In this document: positions 1 to 6,724 of the stretch, piece by piece
How the letters are laid out: every line of letters begins with the position of its first letter
Position numbering within the stretch: the stretch's first letter is position 1
From: Candidatus Gastranaerophilales bacterium
GTDB taxonomy: Bacteria; Cyanobacteriota; Vampirovibrionia; Gastranaerophilales; UBA9971
Assembly (NCBI GenBank): GCA_028277195.1
Contig: JANQGS010000096.1
Location: 1 to 12,626 of the forward strand
DNA: 12,626 nt
Reading direction: 5' to 3'
Translations under genes and position numbers: made by a program
Notes under the pieces: model-generated
The model's input: the letters and a program-made list of their open reading frames with translations, nothing else
Told to the model about the DNA's origin: nothing
Databases searched by the model: none

Positions 1-1010
1 AAAATAGAAACAGGCTGCGCTACACCAATAGCATAAGCAAGCTGTACCTCGCATTTTTTTGCGATGCCCGCGGCTACAATGTTCTTTGCAACGTACCTCG
101 CCGCGTAAGCCGCGCTCCTGTCGACTTTTGTGGGGTCTTTTCCGCTAAATGCCCCGCCGCCATGGCGTGAATAACCGCCGTAGGTATCTACAATGATTTT
201 TCTCCCGGTAAGCCCCGCATCGCCCTGAGGGCCCCCTATAACGAATTTGCCCGAGGGGTTAATAAGGTATTTTGTTGACTCGTCAGGCTTTATTGCGTCA
301 TTTTTGAATACATGCCCGATAACATGCTTTTTCAGGTCTTCCGCTATAATTTTTTGCACCCTGTTATTCTCTGTTTCATTGGCAATCACAGGGTCATGCT
401 GGGTGGATATAATGATTGTGTCTATCCTCGATGGGATTCCGTCCTTATACTCTACCGTTACCTGTGTTTTCCCATCAGGCCTTAAATAAGGGAGAATGTT
501 ATTTTTCCTGGCGTAAGAGAGCCTGAGTGCGAGCCTGTGCGCAAGGCTGATAGGAAGCGGCATTAACTCGGGGGTTTCATCACAGGCAAAACCGAACATA
601 ATACCCTGGTCACCCGCGCCTATTTCCTCGGACTCGCCCGCGTCGCAACCGCATTCATGTCTTGCTTCCAGGGCTTTGTTTACCCCTCCCGCTATATCGG
701 TTGACTGCTCGTCAATGCTGGTTAATACGGCACAGGTCCTGGCGTCAAATCCACCGCCGGACTTGCCTATATATCCTATATTTTCTACTGTGCCCCTTAC
801 TACTTTCGGTATATCAACGTAACATTCGGAAGTTATTTCACCTGCTACGAGCACCATACCGGTTGTGACCGAGGTCTCTGCCGCAACCCTTGCCCTGGAG
901 TCCTTTAACAGGAACTCATCAAGTATGGCATCGGAAATCTGGTCGCAAACCTTGTCAGGATGCCCTTCTGTTACTGATTCTGATGTAAATAGGTAGTTTT
1001 TTGATGTCAT
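1..1010 (-). CDS. metK: S-adenosylmethionine synthetase, 3' end cut off by window edge
   Basis: Makes S-adenosylmethionine from methionine and ATP in the cytoplasm. The reverse strand from the ATG at 1010-1008 reads openly for 336 codons to the left edge without a stop. Visible family signatures are the N-terminal TEGHPDKVCDQISDA stretch (His17 is the catalytic histidine position), the GAGDQGIMFG signature near residue 120, and the glycine-rich GGGAFSGKDPTKVDRSAAY loop near residue 280. The family is usually about 380-400 aa, so roughly the last 50 residues lie outside the window. Its start codon overlaps the TGA of the upstream 131-aa gene (ATGA), which implies translational coupling and one transcript. 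No deviation from canonical motifs was seen. Identification is secure. Confidence 0.97.
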   Translation of the reverse strand, partial: MTSKNYLFTSESVTEGHPDKVCDQISDAILDEFLLKDSRARVAAETSVTTGMVLVAGEITSECYVDIPKVVRGTVENIGYIGKSGGGFDARTCAVLTSIDEQSTDIAGGVNKALEARHECGCDAGESEEIGAGDQGIMFGFACDETPELMPLPISLAHRLALRLSYARKNNILPYLRPDGKTQVTVEYKDGIPSRIDTIIISTQHDPVIANETENNRVQKIIAEDLKKHVIGHVFKNDAIKPDESTKYLINPSGKFVIGGPQGDAGLTGRKIIVDTYGGYSRHGGGAFSGKDPTKVDRSAAYAARYVAKNIVAAGIAKKCEVQLAYAIGVAQPVSI

Positions 1011-1402
1011 TTGTCTTTCTCCCTGCTTTCGAGTTCAAGCTCCCTCTTCTTTTCCCGGTAAATATTATATAGCCCCGCATCCCTGAGAGCGAACAAAAAC
1101 CCGTCAACTATGTCGTCAAGGTCTTTTTCGTCCATTGTGCTCATAAGGTTCACAGCGCTGCTGAGTGAAGCGTTTTTATCATACCATCTTCTTTTATTAT
1201 AAGCCTTATAATAACCGAATAATTTATCAAGCCCTATGCTGACAGTTTCCTTATCTGTTTTTTTCTGTTTCCAGACGATATTTACTACCTGGTACAGGTA
1301 TTGCGCGACCCGGTCCAGCTCACCTTCGGACATATCGCTCAATACCAGGAGCATTTCCTTTAATTTGGAGCTTTTATCATACCATCTTTTAATATCATCC
1401 AT
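1007..1402 (-). CDS. Hypothetical protein with internal RWYDK duplication
   Basis: A 131-aa soluble, charged, helix-rich protein with no signal peptide or membrane segment. I do not recognise a named function. It contains two copies of one module: residues 6-39 and 72-105 align without gaps at an offset of 66 residues, sharing RWYDK at the start and scattered L, S, M, E, L, D positions (about 11 of 34 identical). The segment between copies (40-71) and the basic C-terminal tail (EKKRELELESREKDK) are unique. Single-copy RWYDK-type helical modules are, from memory only, seen in small proteins of some uncultured bacteria. The start ATG at 1402 has an AGG about 9 nt upstream. Its stop overlaps the metK start, so it is probably the leading gene of a two-gene transcript. 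Confidence 0.8.
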   Translation of the reverse strand: MDDIKRWYDKSSKLKEMLLVLSDMSEGELDRVAQYLYQVVNIVWKQKKTDKETVSIGLDKLFGYYKAYNKRRWYDKNASLSSAVNLMSTMDEKDLDDIVDGFLFALRDAGLYNIYREKKRELELESREKDK

Positions 1403-1448
1403 TAAAAAATACCTGGTTATTAAGATTTGTTAAGGTTACTTTTCGGTT

Positions 1449-1454
1449 ATTATA
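1449..1454 (-). promoter_or_regulatory. Putative -10 box for the 131-aa gene and metK
   Basis: The minus strand carries a perfect TATAAT here, about 47 nt upstream of the ATG at 1402. The best -35 match is TTGTAT (1474-1479), with a long 19-nt spacer. The -10 is good and the -35 is poor, so the assignment is tentative. No SAM riboswitch-like leader is evident in the remaining roughly 40 nt. Confidence 0.3.
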
Positions 1455-1519
1455 ATTGAATTTTACTACAAAAATACAAAATTAACTTTAAATAATAACA
1501 ATTTTACCGGGGTTAGAGT

Positions 1520-1548
1520 TTTTAGATATATATCAGATATATCTAAAA
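1520..1548. repeat. Perfect 12-bp inverted repeat, possible operator or hairpin
   Basis: TTTTAGATATAT (1520-1531) and its exact complement ATATATCTAAAA (1537-1548) flank a 5-nt spacer, ATCAG. It lies 54 bp upstream of the DUF4214 gene start and just before TATTAT (1550-1555), a possible -10 box. Position and symmetry suggest an operator for a dimeric regulator; an AT-only stem would be a weak RNA hairpin. The match itself is certain, the function is inferred. Confidence 0.6.
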
Positions 1549-1563
1549 GTATTATAGTATATA

Positions 1564-1595
1564 TCTTCGAATTAATGTAAAAAATCGAAGAGGAG
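1564..1595 (+). promoter_or_regulatory. Stem-loop abutting a strong Shine-Dalgarno
   Basis: TCTTCGA (1564-1570) can pair with TCGAAGA (1585-1591) across a 14-nt loop. The 3' arm runs straight into the AGGAG Shine-Dalgarno (1591-1595), which sits 7 nt before the ATG at 1603. A stem touching the ribosome site could tune translation of the DUF4214 protein or stabilise the 5' end of its mRNA. Pairing is seen; regulatory effect is inferred. Confidence 0.4.
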
Positions 1596-1602
1596 TTTTA
1601 AA

Positions 1603-3051
1603 ATGTCCACAATATCACAAAACGTAAACAAAGTAACTGCACAAACAACAACACAGAACAGCCCAACTACCCAGGCTTCATCTCAGACCCAGGCTGCCGG
1701 CACCGGCAATAATACCAGCACTGCCAATAATACCAGTAGTACTGATACTTCAAAACAGAAAGACCCCAGTATTTTCAACGACCCCAAGGAAGTTGTAGAT
1801 AATGTAATAACCGGCGATGTCATAAAATTGGTACAGGACAAATATAAGAAAAACGGTTCGCAATCAGTAGATATTGAGCATAATAACCTTAAAATAAATT
1901 TTGACGGGGAAAACCTCATTATAACAGGTGATACAAACCAGGACGGAACAGTCGATAAAAATGACTCAATGATTTTATCCGACAGGGCATCAGGCGACAG
2001 AAAAGCCTCATCAGACTGGCAAATAACGGATGAGGATAACGTTATACTTGATGTGGTAGGCGACAGGGTAATCGCTAAAAACTCCGAGCTCCTCCTGTTA
2101 GGCCATGACAATGAATTATACGCGTCTGCCAACACCCAGGCAACAATCAGCGTTACCGGGCTTAAAGCAGGTGAGACATCAAAAGAATTCGCAATGGTTG
2201 ACGGTAAGAACACAACGGTTGCAATGTTTGACCATGTCAGGGACTCATTAACCCCGGTCAGCTTCAGTTTTGACGAACAGGGCCTGGTGGCAGGCATGGA
2301 CGGCGTTGGCCAGGAAGTAGACGGCTCTGATGCCGATGTAACGCTTAATGCATTTGTTAAAAACGGCGGAACACTCTTCCAGGGAGCGCTCAACCAGGAT
2401 AGTATCAACAGCGCCTCAGTAGCGGGAAGCAGCGCCGCATACCAGAGAGGCGGAATAAATACCGCGACAGTAGTAGGCGGTTTCCTAAGCCAGAGCGGCT
2501 CTTCTAAAGTAGACGCCAGAAGTAACCGGGCATATGGCTCAGCAGGAGCAACCATAGGCCAGGACTCCAACGGAGGAGTCAACTATGCTAATATTTCAGA
2601 CAATGCTTTCGCACAGCAGATAAATACCGATAACGGAACTAATATAGGCGTTTATAAGGAAGACCCGAATTTATTAGACCAGTCCGGCGGCCAAAACCGC
2701 TTAATAAGCTCTGATGACTTTTCAAATTCTATTTTAGACAATGCATATACTACAATACTTGGAAGAAGAAGGTCCGGCCCTGAAGGCTCCGGCTTGTTCA
2801 GAGGCTTACAGGCAGGAAATTCCCAGGGCAGCATTTTGAGCAGGTTTTTGAACTCTCAGGAATACGCCGGCAAGAATGATTCAATAGAGCAAAAAGTAGA
2901 AAAAATATATAAATATCTCTTAAACAGGGCCTCAGACGCAGAAGGCAAAAAGGCCTGGGTTGACCGGGTCAAGAACGGCAAGTTAACAATAGAGCATTTA
3001 ATAGAAAATTTTGTAAACTCAAAGGAATACCTCAGTAAACAACCGGCATAG
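1603..3051 (+). CDS. DUF4214-domain protein with dockerin/EF-hand-like loop
   Basis: A 482-aa protein of unknown function, probably surface-located or secreted. Residues 1-50 are a low-complexity Thr/Gln/Ser/Asn-rich stretch with no hydrophobic core, so there is no Sec signal. A calcium-loop pattern sits at 110-121 (D110, N112, D114, G115, D121), resembling one dockerin repeat or EF-hand. The middle (about 130-400) is Gly/Ser/Asp/Asn-rich, acidic and unrecognised. The C-terminal 70 residues fit DUF4214: FLNSQEY, then YLLNRASDAEGKKAW, ending FVNSKEYL. DUF4214 is known from large exported proteins, often with calcium-binding repeats, in several phyla. Lack of a Sec signal plus a calcium loop would suit type I secretion or a cytoplasmic/flagellar-like export route, but neither is shown. 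A strong AGGAG precedes the ATG by 7 nt. It converges on trpA with a 6-bp gap. Confidence 0.85.
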   Translation: MSTISQNVNKVTAQTTTQNSPTTQASSQTQAAGTGNNTSTANNTSSTDTSKQKDPSIFNDPKEVVDNVITGDVIKLVQDKYKKNGSQSVDIEHNNLKINFDGENLIITGDTNQDGTVDKNDSMILSDRASGDRKASSDWQITDEDNVILDVVGDRVIAKNSELLLLGHDNELYASANTQATISVTGLKAGETSKEFAMVDGKNTTVAMFDHVRDSLTPVSFSFDEQGLVAGMDGVGQEVDGSDADVTLNAFVKNGGTLFQGALNQDSINSASVAGSSAAYQRGGINTATVVGGFLSQSGSSKVDARSNRAYGSAGATIGQDSNGGVNYANISDNAFAQQINTDNGTNIGVYKEDPNLLDQSGGQNRLISSDDFSNSILDNAYTTILGRRRSGPEGSGLFRGLQAGNSQGSILSRFLNSQEYAGKNDSIEQKVEKIYKYLLNRASDAEGKKAWVDRVKNGKLTIEHLIENFVNSKEYLSKQPA

Positions 3052-3057
3052 CCTGCT

Positions 3058-3855
3058 TTATTTTAATAACCCGGAGATATAATCATTTAATTTATCAGGC
3101 AAGACACCCTTATTATCCTTGTATTCATCAATTATTCTTATAATTGCGCTGCCTGTAATAAACCCCTCCGCGCCCAGCTCCCTTAAATCCCTTACCTGGG
3201 CCGGTGTTGACACCCCAAAACCTACCGCAACGGGTTTATCTGTCACTTTTTTAATTTCCCTGAAAATGCCGCTTATTTTTTCCGAAAACCCCTGCCTCAC
3301 GCCCGTAACACCTGTTGAGGAAACCAGGTAAATAAAGCCGTCGGATTTCAGGGCTATTTTTTGAATTCTTTCCGGCCCGGAAGCGGGAGAGACCAGCATT
3401 ATTAAGTCAATGCCGTATTTTTTGCATAACAGGGATACTTCTTCCGACTCCTCAAAAGGCAAATCAGGTATTATAAGCCCTGCGGAGCGGACTGAGGAGG
3501 CTTTTTGAATGAACTTTTCAATGCCGTACTTAAAAACCGGGTTAAAACAGGTAAAAAGAATTATCGGAACGCTAATATCCCGTTTTATTCCGTCAAGGAA
3601 GTTAAAAATTTTATCGGTATCAGTACCGCTTTCAAGTGAATACTTTGATGCCTGCCGGATTACCGGGCCGTCCGCAAGCGGGTCGGAATGGGGAAACCCT
3701 ACCTCTACCGCGGCAGCGCCCCGGTTTTCAAACAGTTTTATCAACTCCCCCGTTGTGTCCATATCCGGGAATCCCGCCACAATAAACGGAATAAAAGCGG
3801 GGTTTGTCTTACTTTTTAAAATAGAGTGTTGTATTTTAGATGAATGATTAATCAT
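3058..3855 (-). CDS. trpA: Tryptophan synthase alpha subunit
   Basis: Cleaves indole-3-glycerol phosphate to indole and glyceraldehyde 3-phosphate; normally it channels indole to TrpB. At 265 aa it is full length for the family. The active-site stretch VEVGFPHSDPLADGP places the catalytic acids at Glu51 and Asp62 (equivalents of Glu49 and Asp60 in the enteric enzyme), and the loop VSSTGVTGVRQ and the phosphate-binding GFGVSTPAQ and GSAIIRII motifs are present. There is no trpB or other trp gene in the window; the gene is a single minus-strand transcription unit between two plus-strand genes, so the trp pathway is probably dispersed here. No clear Shine-Dalgarno precedes the ATG; a TGCTATAAA box lies so close that the leader would be only a few nucleotides. 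Confidence 0.97.
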   Translation of the reverse strand: MINHSSKIQHSILKSKTNPAFIPFIVAGFPDMDTTGELIKLFENRGAAAVEVGFPHSDPLADGPVIRQASKYSLESGTDTDKIFNFLDGIKRDISVPIILFTCFNPVFKYGIEKFIQKASSVRSAGLIIPDLPFEESEEVSLLCKKYGIDLIMLVSPASGPERIQKIALKSDGFIYLVSSTGVTGVRQGFSEKISGIFREIKKVTDKPVAVGFGVSTPAQVRDLRELGAEGFITGSAIIRIIDEYKDNKGVLPDKLNDYISGLLK

Positions 3856-3865
3856 ATTTAATTAT

Positions 3866-3874
3866 TTTATAGCA
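3866..3874 (-). promoter_or_regulatory. Putative extended -10 box for trpA
   Basis: On the minus strand the sequence reads TGCTATAAA, an extended -10 pattern (TGnTATAAT-like), ending 10 bp before the trpA ATG. No convincing -35 lies at 16-18 bp. Transcription would begin about 4 nt before the start codon, consistent with the absent Shine-Dalgarno and a nearly leaderless mRNA. Confidence 0.35.
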
Positions 3875-3949
3875 AATATTGTAAAAATACCCATTATGCG
3901 GTAAATTGGAATATTATAAAGGGATTTAAGCAAGGATAGAAATATATTT

Positions 3950-4243
3950 ATGAATAATAAAGATGAAATACTTCATAAATTAAGGGAATTAAAGCCTATT
4001 CTTGAGAGTGATTATAATATTACGGAAATAGGGTTGTTCGGCTCATATGTTCGCAATGAACAGAAAGCTGAGAGCGATATTGATATTTTGGTCAATTATA
4101 AACCCGATACAAGCCTGTTTACCCTGGGCGGGCTTCAGTATTTTCTCTCTGAAATCTTTAATAAAAAAGTTGATATTGTCATGAAAAATTCTTTAAAAAA
4201 ACGCACTGGAAAGCATATTTTATCCGAGGTTGTTTATGTATGA
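3950..4243 (+). CDS. MNT-type nucleotidyltransferase (MntA-like antitoxin family)
   Basis: A 97-aa minimal nucleotidyltransferase. The signature GLFGSYVRNEQKAESDIDIL holds the GS motif and the DxD metal-binding pair (residues 44-46); a third acidic position lies in KVDIV near residue 75, and the tail GKHILSEVVYV is typical of the family. In known MNT/HEPN pairs the nucleotidyltransferase neutralises a HEPN RNase, in HepT/MntA by AMPylating it. Such pairs usually overlap, with the partner starting inside the last codons. Here an ATG overlaps the end in the right way, but the partner breaks off within about 20 codons. AAGGA lies 13 nt upstream of the ATG. It is 69 bp before ilvH in the same direction, so it may be co-transcribed with it. 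The family call is firm, the antitoxin role inferred. Confidence 0.88.
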   Translation: MNNKDEILHKLRELKPILESDYNITEIGLFGSYVRNEQKAESDIDILVNYKPDTSLFTLGGLQYFLSEIFNKKVDIVMKNSLKKRTGKHILSEVVYV

Positions 4244-4306
4244 AAAAGATTATATAGACAGCTGGAGGGAATACTAAAAAATTTACACGAAAAAGAAAAG
4301 GAATAA
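4236..4306 (+). pseudogene. Frameshifted stub of a HEPN (HepT-like) partner
   Basis: An ATG at 4236 overlaps the end of the nucleotidyltransferase by 8 bp, as HEPN partners do, and reads MYEKDYIDSWREY before a stop at 4275-4277. Reading one base out of phase from about 4259 instead gives LEGILKNLHEKEKE, then a stop at 4304-4306, so a single-base change around 4260-4265 would join the two into MYEKDYIDRLEGILKNL and onward. A start like this (DYI, then L/I-rich helix) fits the N-terminus of HEPN-family proteins, but only about 23 codons remain and the catalytic RxxxxH motif is missing. I infer a decayed partner cut down before ilvH. Chance is possible at this length. Confidence 0.4.
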
Positions 4307-4312
4307 TAAAAA

Positions 4313-4831
4313 ATGAAACACACCATATCAGTTCTCGTACAGAACGAAGCAGGCGTATTAAGCAGGATAGCCGGGCTGTTCAGCGGTAGGGGCTATAATA
4401 TAGAAAGCCTTACCGTTGCCCCCACTCAGGACCAGGCTTTTTCCAGGGTTACTATCGTTACAACGGGCGATGACATGGTCATTGAACAAATATGCAAACA
4501 GCTCAACAGGCTGGTTAATACCCTTAAAGTAGTCGATATAACAGGCGAAAACAGTATTGAAAGGGAGCTAATCCTCATTAAGGTCAATGCAAAAGATGAA
4601 GCCCGCTCGGAAATCCTTCGTATAGCTGAAATATTCGAGGCAAAGATAGTTGATGTAACCGCAAAAACCTATACAATCGAGGCAATGGGCGATGATACAC
4701 AGATAAGGTCATTAATTGAACTGTTAAGGCCGCTGGGGATACGTGAGCTGGTGCGCTCGGGCAAGGTGGCAATTTCGCGCGAAATGCAGTTTAATGTAAA
4801 TAATTACAGCCGGATAGCCGCGGCAGGGTAA
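4313..4831 (+). CDS. ilvH: Acetolactate synthase regulatory (small) subunit
   Basis: The regulatory subunit of acetohydroxyacid synthase; it binds valine through its ACT domain and activates the catalytic subunit in valine, leucine and isoleucine synthesis. At 172 aa it is full length. The N-terminal ACT domain (about 3-75) shows the hallmark GVLSRIAGLFSGRGYNIESL; the second domain (about 80-160) has ELILIKVNAK, the TYTIEAMGD region and the closing LVRSGKVAISRE. AGGA sits about 10 nt before the ATG. The catalytic subunit gene, usually immediately upstream, is absent: upstream is the nucleotidyltransferase and its broken partner. Downstream come the 42-aa micro-protein and cimA, so the transcript serves branched-chain amino-acid synthesis. 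Confidence 0.97.
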   Translation: MKHTISVLVQNEAGVLSRIAGLFSGRGYNIESLTVAPTQDQAFSRVTIVTTGDDMVIEQICKQLNRLVNTLKVVDITGENSIERELILIKVNAKDEARSEILRIAEIFEAKIVDVTAKTYTIEAMGDDTQIRSLIELLRPLGIRELVRSGKVAISREMQFNVNNYSRIAAAG

Positions 4832-4845
4832 TTATTAAGTTTTAG

Positions 4846-4867
4846 TAAACAAAAAACGGTTTGTTTA
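4846..4867. repeat. 8-bp inverted repeat downstream of ilvH
   Basis: TAAACAAA (4846-4853) and TTTGTTTA (4860-4867) are perfect complements around the 6-nt loop AAACGG. It begins 15 bp after the ilvH stop. The stem is almost all A/T and no T-tract follows, so it is a poor intrinsic terminator. It could be an operator or an mRNA-processing hairpin ahead of the micro-protein and cimA. Confidence 0.35.
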
Positions 4868-4956
4868 GAAATAGTGTAAAATTTAAAGATAAGAAATAAT
4901 GAAAATAATGGAAGAATTGTAAAACTGGTTTCAAAACTTGAGGAGAAAGAAAAGTG

Positions 4957-5085
4957 ATGAATTTTGAAATAATTATTGCTATTTTAGTAACCATAGCTGC
5001 TCTTATAGTATTTGCCAGTTTACTTATGTTGGTAGAAAGTGTGAACTACACTTTAAAGCATACTACGGGTGCAGATGAAGACTAA
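4957..5085 (+). CDS. 42-aa single-pass membrane micro-protein
   Basis: A small ORF between ilvH and cimA. It reads MNFEIIIAILVTIAALIVFA at the start, continues with SLLMLVESVNYTLKH, and ends TTGADED. Residues 5-26 form one strong hydrophobic helix with an acidic, polar tail. A strong Shine-Dalgarno, GAGGAGA (4940-4946), lies about 10 nt before the ATG, the best ribosome site in this stretch. Its stop overlaps the cimA start region by 11 bp (or 17 if cimA starts at GTG), a coupling typical of real genes. I do not recognise a family. A membrane micro-protein translated with isoleucine-pathway enzymes could be a small regulator or transport helper; that is speculation. The alternative is that it is a leader-like ORF whose translation sets cimA initiation. 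Confidence 0.6.
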   Translation: MNFEIIIAILVTIAALIVFASLLMLVESVNYTLKHTTGADED

Positions 5086-6682
5086 AAATAAAATCGAAAT
5101 ATACGACACAATACTAAGAGACGGCGCACAGGCAGAAGGCATAAACTTTTCGGCAAACGACAAACTGAAAATAATCAGGCTGCTGGATGAACTGGGCGTT
5201 GATTATATAGAAGCGGGCTGGCCAGGGGCAAACCCAAAGGATATAGAGGTCTTTGAACAGGTAAAAACACTGGAATTAAAACACTCCAAAATTGCGGCGT
5301 TCGGGTGCACCAGGAAAGCAAACGTTAAAGCGGAAGAGGACAAGGTTCTTAACCAGCTCTTGCGGGCAGGTACAGAAATAATCACTATTTTCGGCAAAAC
5401 CTGGGACTTCCACGTTGAACACGCCCTGTGTACAACCCTTGAAGAGAACCTCAATATGATTGCCGATAGCATTACATACCTCAAAGGCTGCGGCAGGAGA
5501 GTGTTTTTTGATGCGGAACATTTTTACGACGGGTATAAAAATAACCGTGAATACGCCTTAAAAGCCGTTGAAACAGCACATAAGGCAGGCGCTGAAAGAA
5601 TTATACTCTGCGATACAAACGGAGGGTGCTTGTCCTCTGAAATAAAAAAAATAACAGAGGCCGTTTTAAAGCATTTGCCGGGGGCTGTATTGGGGATACA
5701 TGCCCATAATGACGGGGAAATGGCGGTTGCTAATTCTATAATAGCTGTCCAGGCAGGCGCCATACAGGTTCAGGGCACTTTTAACGGTTACGGTGAAAGG
5801 TGCGGGAACGCTAATCTCTGCTCTATAATACCTGCGCTGCAGTTTAAAATGGGGATTGATATTTTAGGGGAAAACCTGGGTAAACTGGTCTCTGTTTCAC
5901 GGCAAATAAGTGAAATAGCCAATAAAAAGTCGAATAATTTCGCCCCATATGTCGGTACAAGCGCATTTACTCATAAAGCAGGCGTTCATGCCAGCGGAGT
6001 AATGCGCCAATCCAGTACTTACGAGCATATAAACCCTGAAACTGTAGGAAATACAAGAAAAATACTCGTAAGCGACCAGTCAGGGCTGGCTTCTATAAGG
6101 GAAAAAATTGCCCGCATGGACTTAGGCGCGGATATTACAAATGATGATACAAGAAAAATCCTTGAAAAAATTAAAGACCTTGAGTGGCAGGGGTTTACGT
6201 TTGAGGATGCTGACGCCTCATTTGAGCTTATGTTAAAAAACGTTTTAAACATTAAACCAACATATTTTGAGTTAAAGGGATTTACAGTATTGACCGATAC
6301 AAGAGGTATGGGCTATCTCAACACGGAAGCCACTGTGAAAATAAAAGTAGGGAATGAAATACTGCATACCGTTTCTGAAGGAGAAGGCCCGGGACATGCC
6401 CTTGACAGTGCGCTCAGGCTGGCTTTAAAGCCGTTTTACCCGGTCATAGAAAAGTTTAAGCTGAGTGACTTTAAAGTCAGGATTCTGGACAGCACAGACG
6501 GAACAGGCGCTAAAACAAGGGTGCACGCCGAAACAACCGACGGTTATACAAAATGGGACACTGTGGGCGTAAGCAGGAATATTATTGAGGCAGCTTACCT
6601 CGCATTTGTTGACAGTATTGATTACGGGCTGCTTTTACATAATGAAGCGCCTCAAAATAAATATATACTAAACCGGAATTAA
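5075..6682 (+). CDS. cimA: (R)-citramalate synthase
   Basis: Condenses pyruvate with acetyl-CoA to (R)-citramalate, the first step of the threonine-independent route to 2-oxobutyrate and isoleucine. At 535 aa from the ATG at 5075 it fits the long CimA family of the HMGL/isopropylmalate-synthase superfamily. The N-terminal TIM barrel shows YDTILRDGAQAEG (Arg15, metal Asp16), HAHNDGEMAVAN (metal His209 and His211) and GTFNGYGERCGNANL. A linker helix region follows, then a C-terminal LeuA-type dimer/allosteric domain (about 390-520), which in relatives binds isoleucine as feedback inhibitor. An in-frame GTG at 5069 would add two residues; the ATG is preferred because a GGG lies at good spacing and family members begin close to this point. 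It overlaps the micro-protein ORF. A sister function in the superfamily (2-isopropylmalate or homocitrate synthase) is less likely given the overall sequence. Confidence 0.93.
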   Translation: MKTKNKIEIYDTILRDGAQAEGINFSANDKLKIIRLLDELGVDYIEAGWPGANPKDIEVFEQVKTLELKHSKIAAFGCTRKANVKAEEDKVLNQLLRAGTEIITIFGKTWDFHVEHALCTTLEENLNMIADSITYLKGCGRRVFFDAEHFYDGYKNNREYALKAVETAHKAGAERIILCDTNGGCLSSEIKKITEAVLKHLPGAVLGIHAHNDGEMAVANSIIAVQAGAIQVQGTFNGYGERCGNANLCSIIPALQFKMGIDILGENLGKLVSVSRQISEIANKKSNNFAPYVGTSAFTHKAGVHASGVMRQSSTYEHINPETVGNTRKILVSDQSGLASIREKIARMDLGADITNDDTRKILEKIKDLEWQGFTFEDADASFELMLKNVLNIKPTYFELKGFTVLTDTRGMGYLNTEATVKIKVGNEILHTVSEGEGPGHALDSALRLALKPFYPVIEKFKLSDFKVRILDSTDGTGAKTRVHAETTDGYTKWDTVGVSRNIIEAAYLAFVDSIDYGLLLHNEAPQNKYILNRN

Positions 6683-6724
6683 ATAATATAATAAGTATAA
6701 ATAAAATATAAAGGAATAGATTTT

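Larger units (their letters stand above)
1403..1602. other. Divergent AT-rich intergenic region
   Basis: 200 bp between the minus-strand 131-aa gene and the plus-strand DUF4214 gene. It holds the putative minus-strand -10 (1449-1454), two copies of GGTTATTA (1415-1422 and 1445-1452, 30 bp apart), a perfect 12-bp inverted repeat (1520-1548) and a 7-bp inverted repeat next to the Shine-Dalgarno of the plus-strand gene. No ORF or RNA gene was recognised. Confidence 0.6.

Noticed and set aside
247..868. Plus-strand open frames within the metK region
   Set aside because: The minus-strand reading is an unmistakable S-adenosylmethionine synthetase; the plus frames are shadows.
1403..1448. Possible SAM riboswitch ahead of the metK transcript
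   Set aside because: The leader after the putative -10 is only about 40 nt, AT-rich, and lacks any helix set resembling a known SAM riboswitch.
1683..2582. A 299-codon open frame on the minus strand
   Set aside because: It lies wholly antisense to the DUF4214 gene, has no plausible protein composition or ribosome site, and the plus-strand frame has recognisable domains. It is a by-product of codon use.
4846..4867. Intrinsic terminator after ilvH
   Set aside because: The stem is almost entirely A/T and no T-tract follows, so termination is unlikely; listed only as an inverted repeat.
4880..4956. Open stretch ending LVSKLEEKEK just before the micro-protein, similar in look to the HEPN stub end
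   Set aside because: It has no start codon in frame and its 3' part is the purine-rich ribosome site; the likeness to the stub is low-complexity Lys/Glu.
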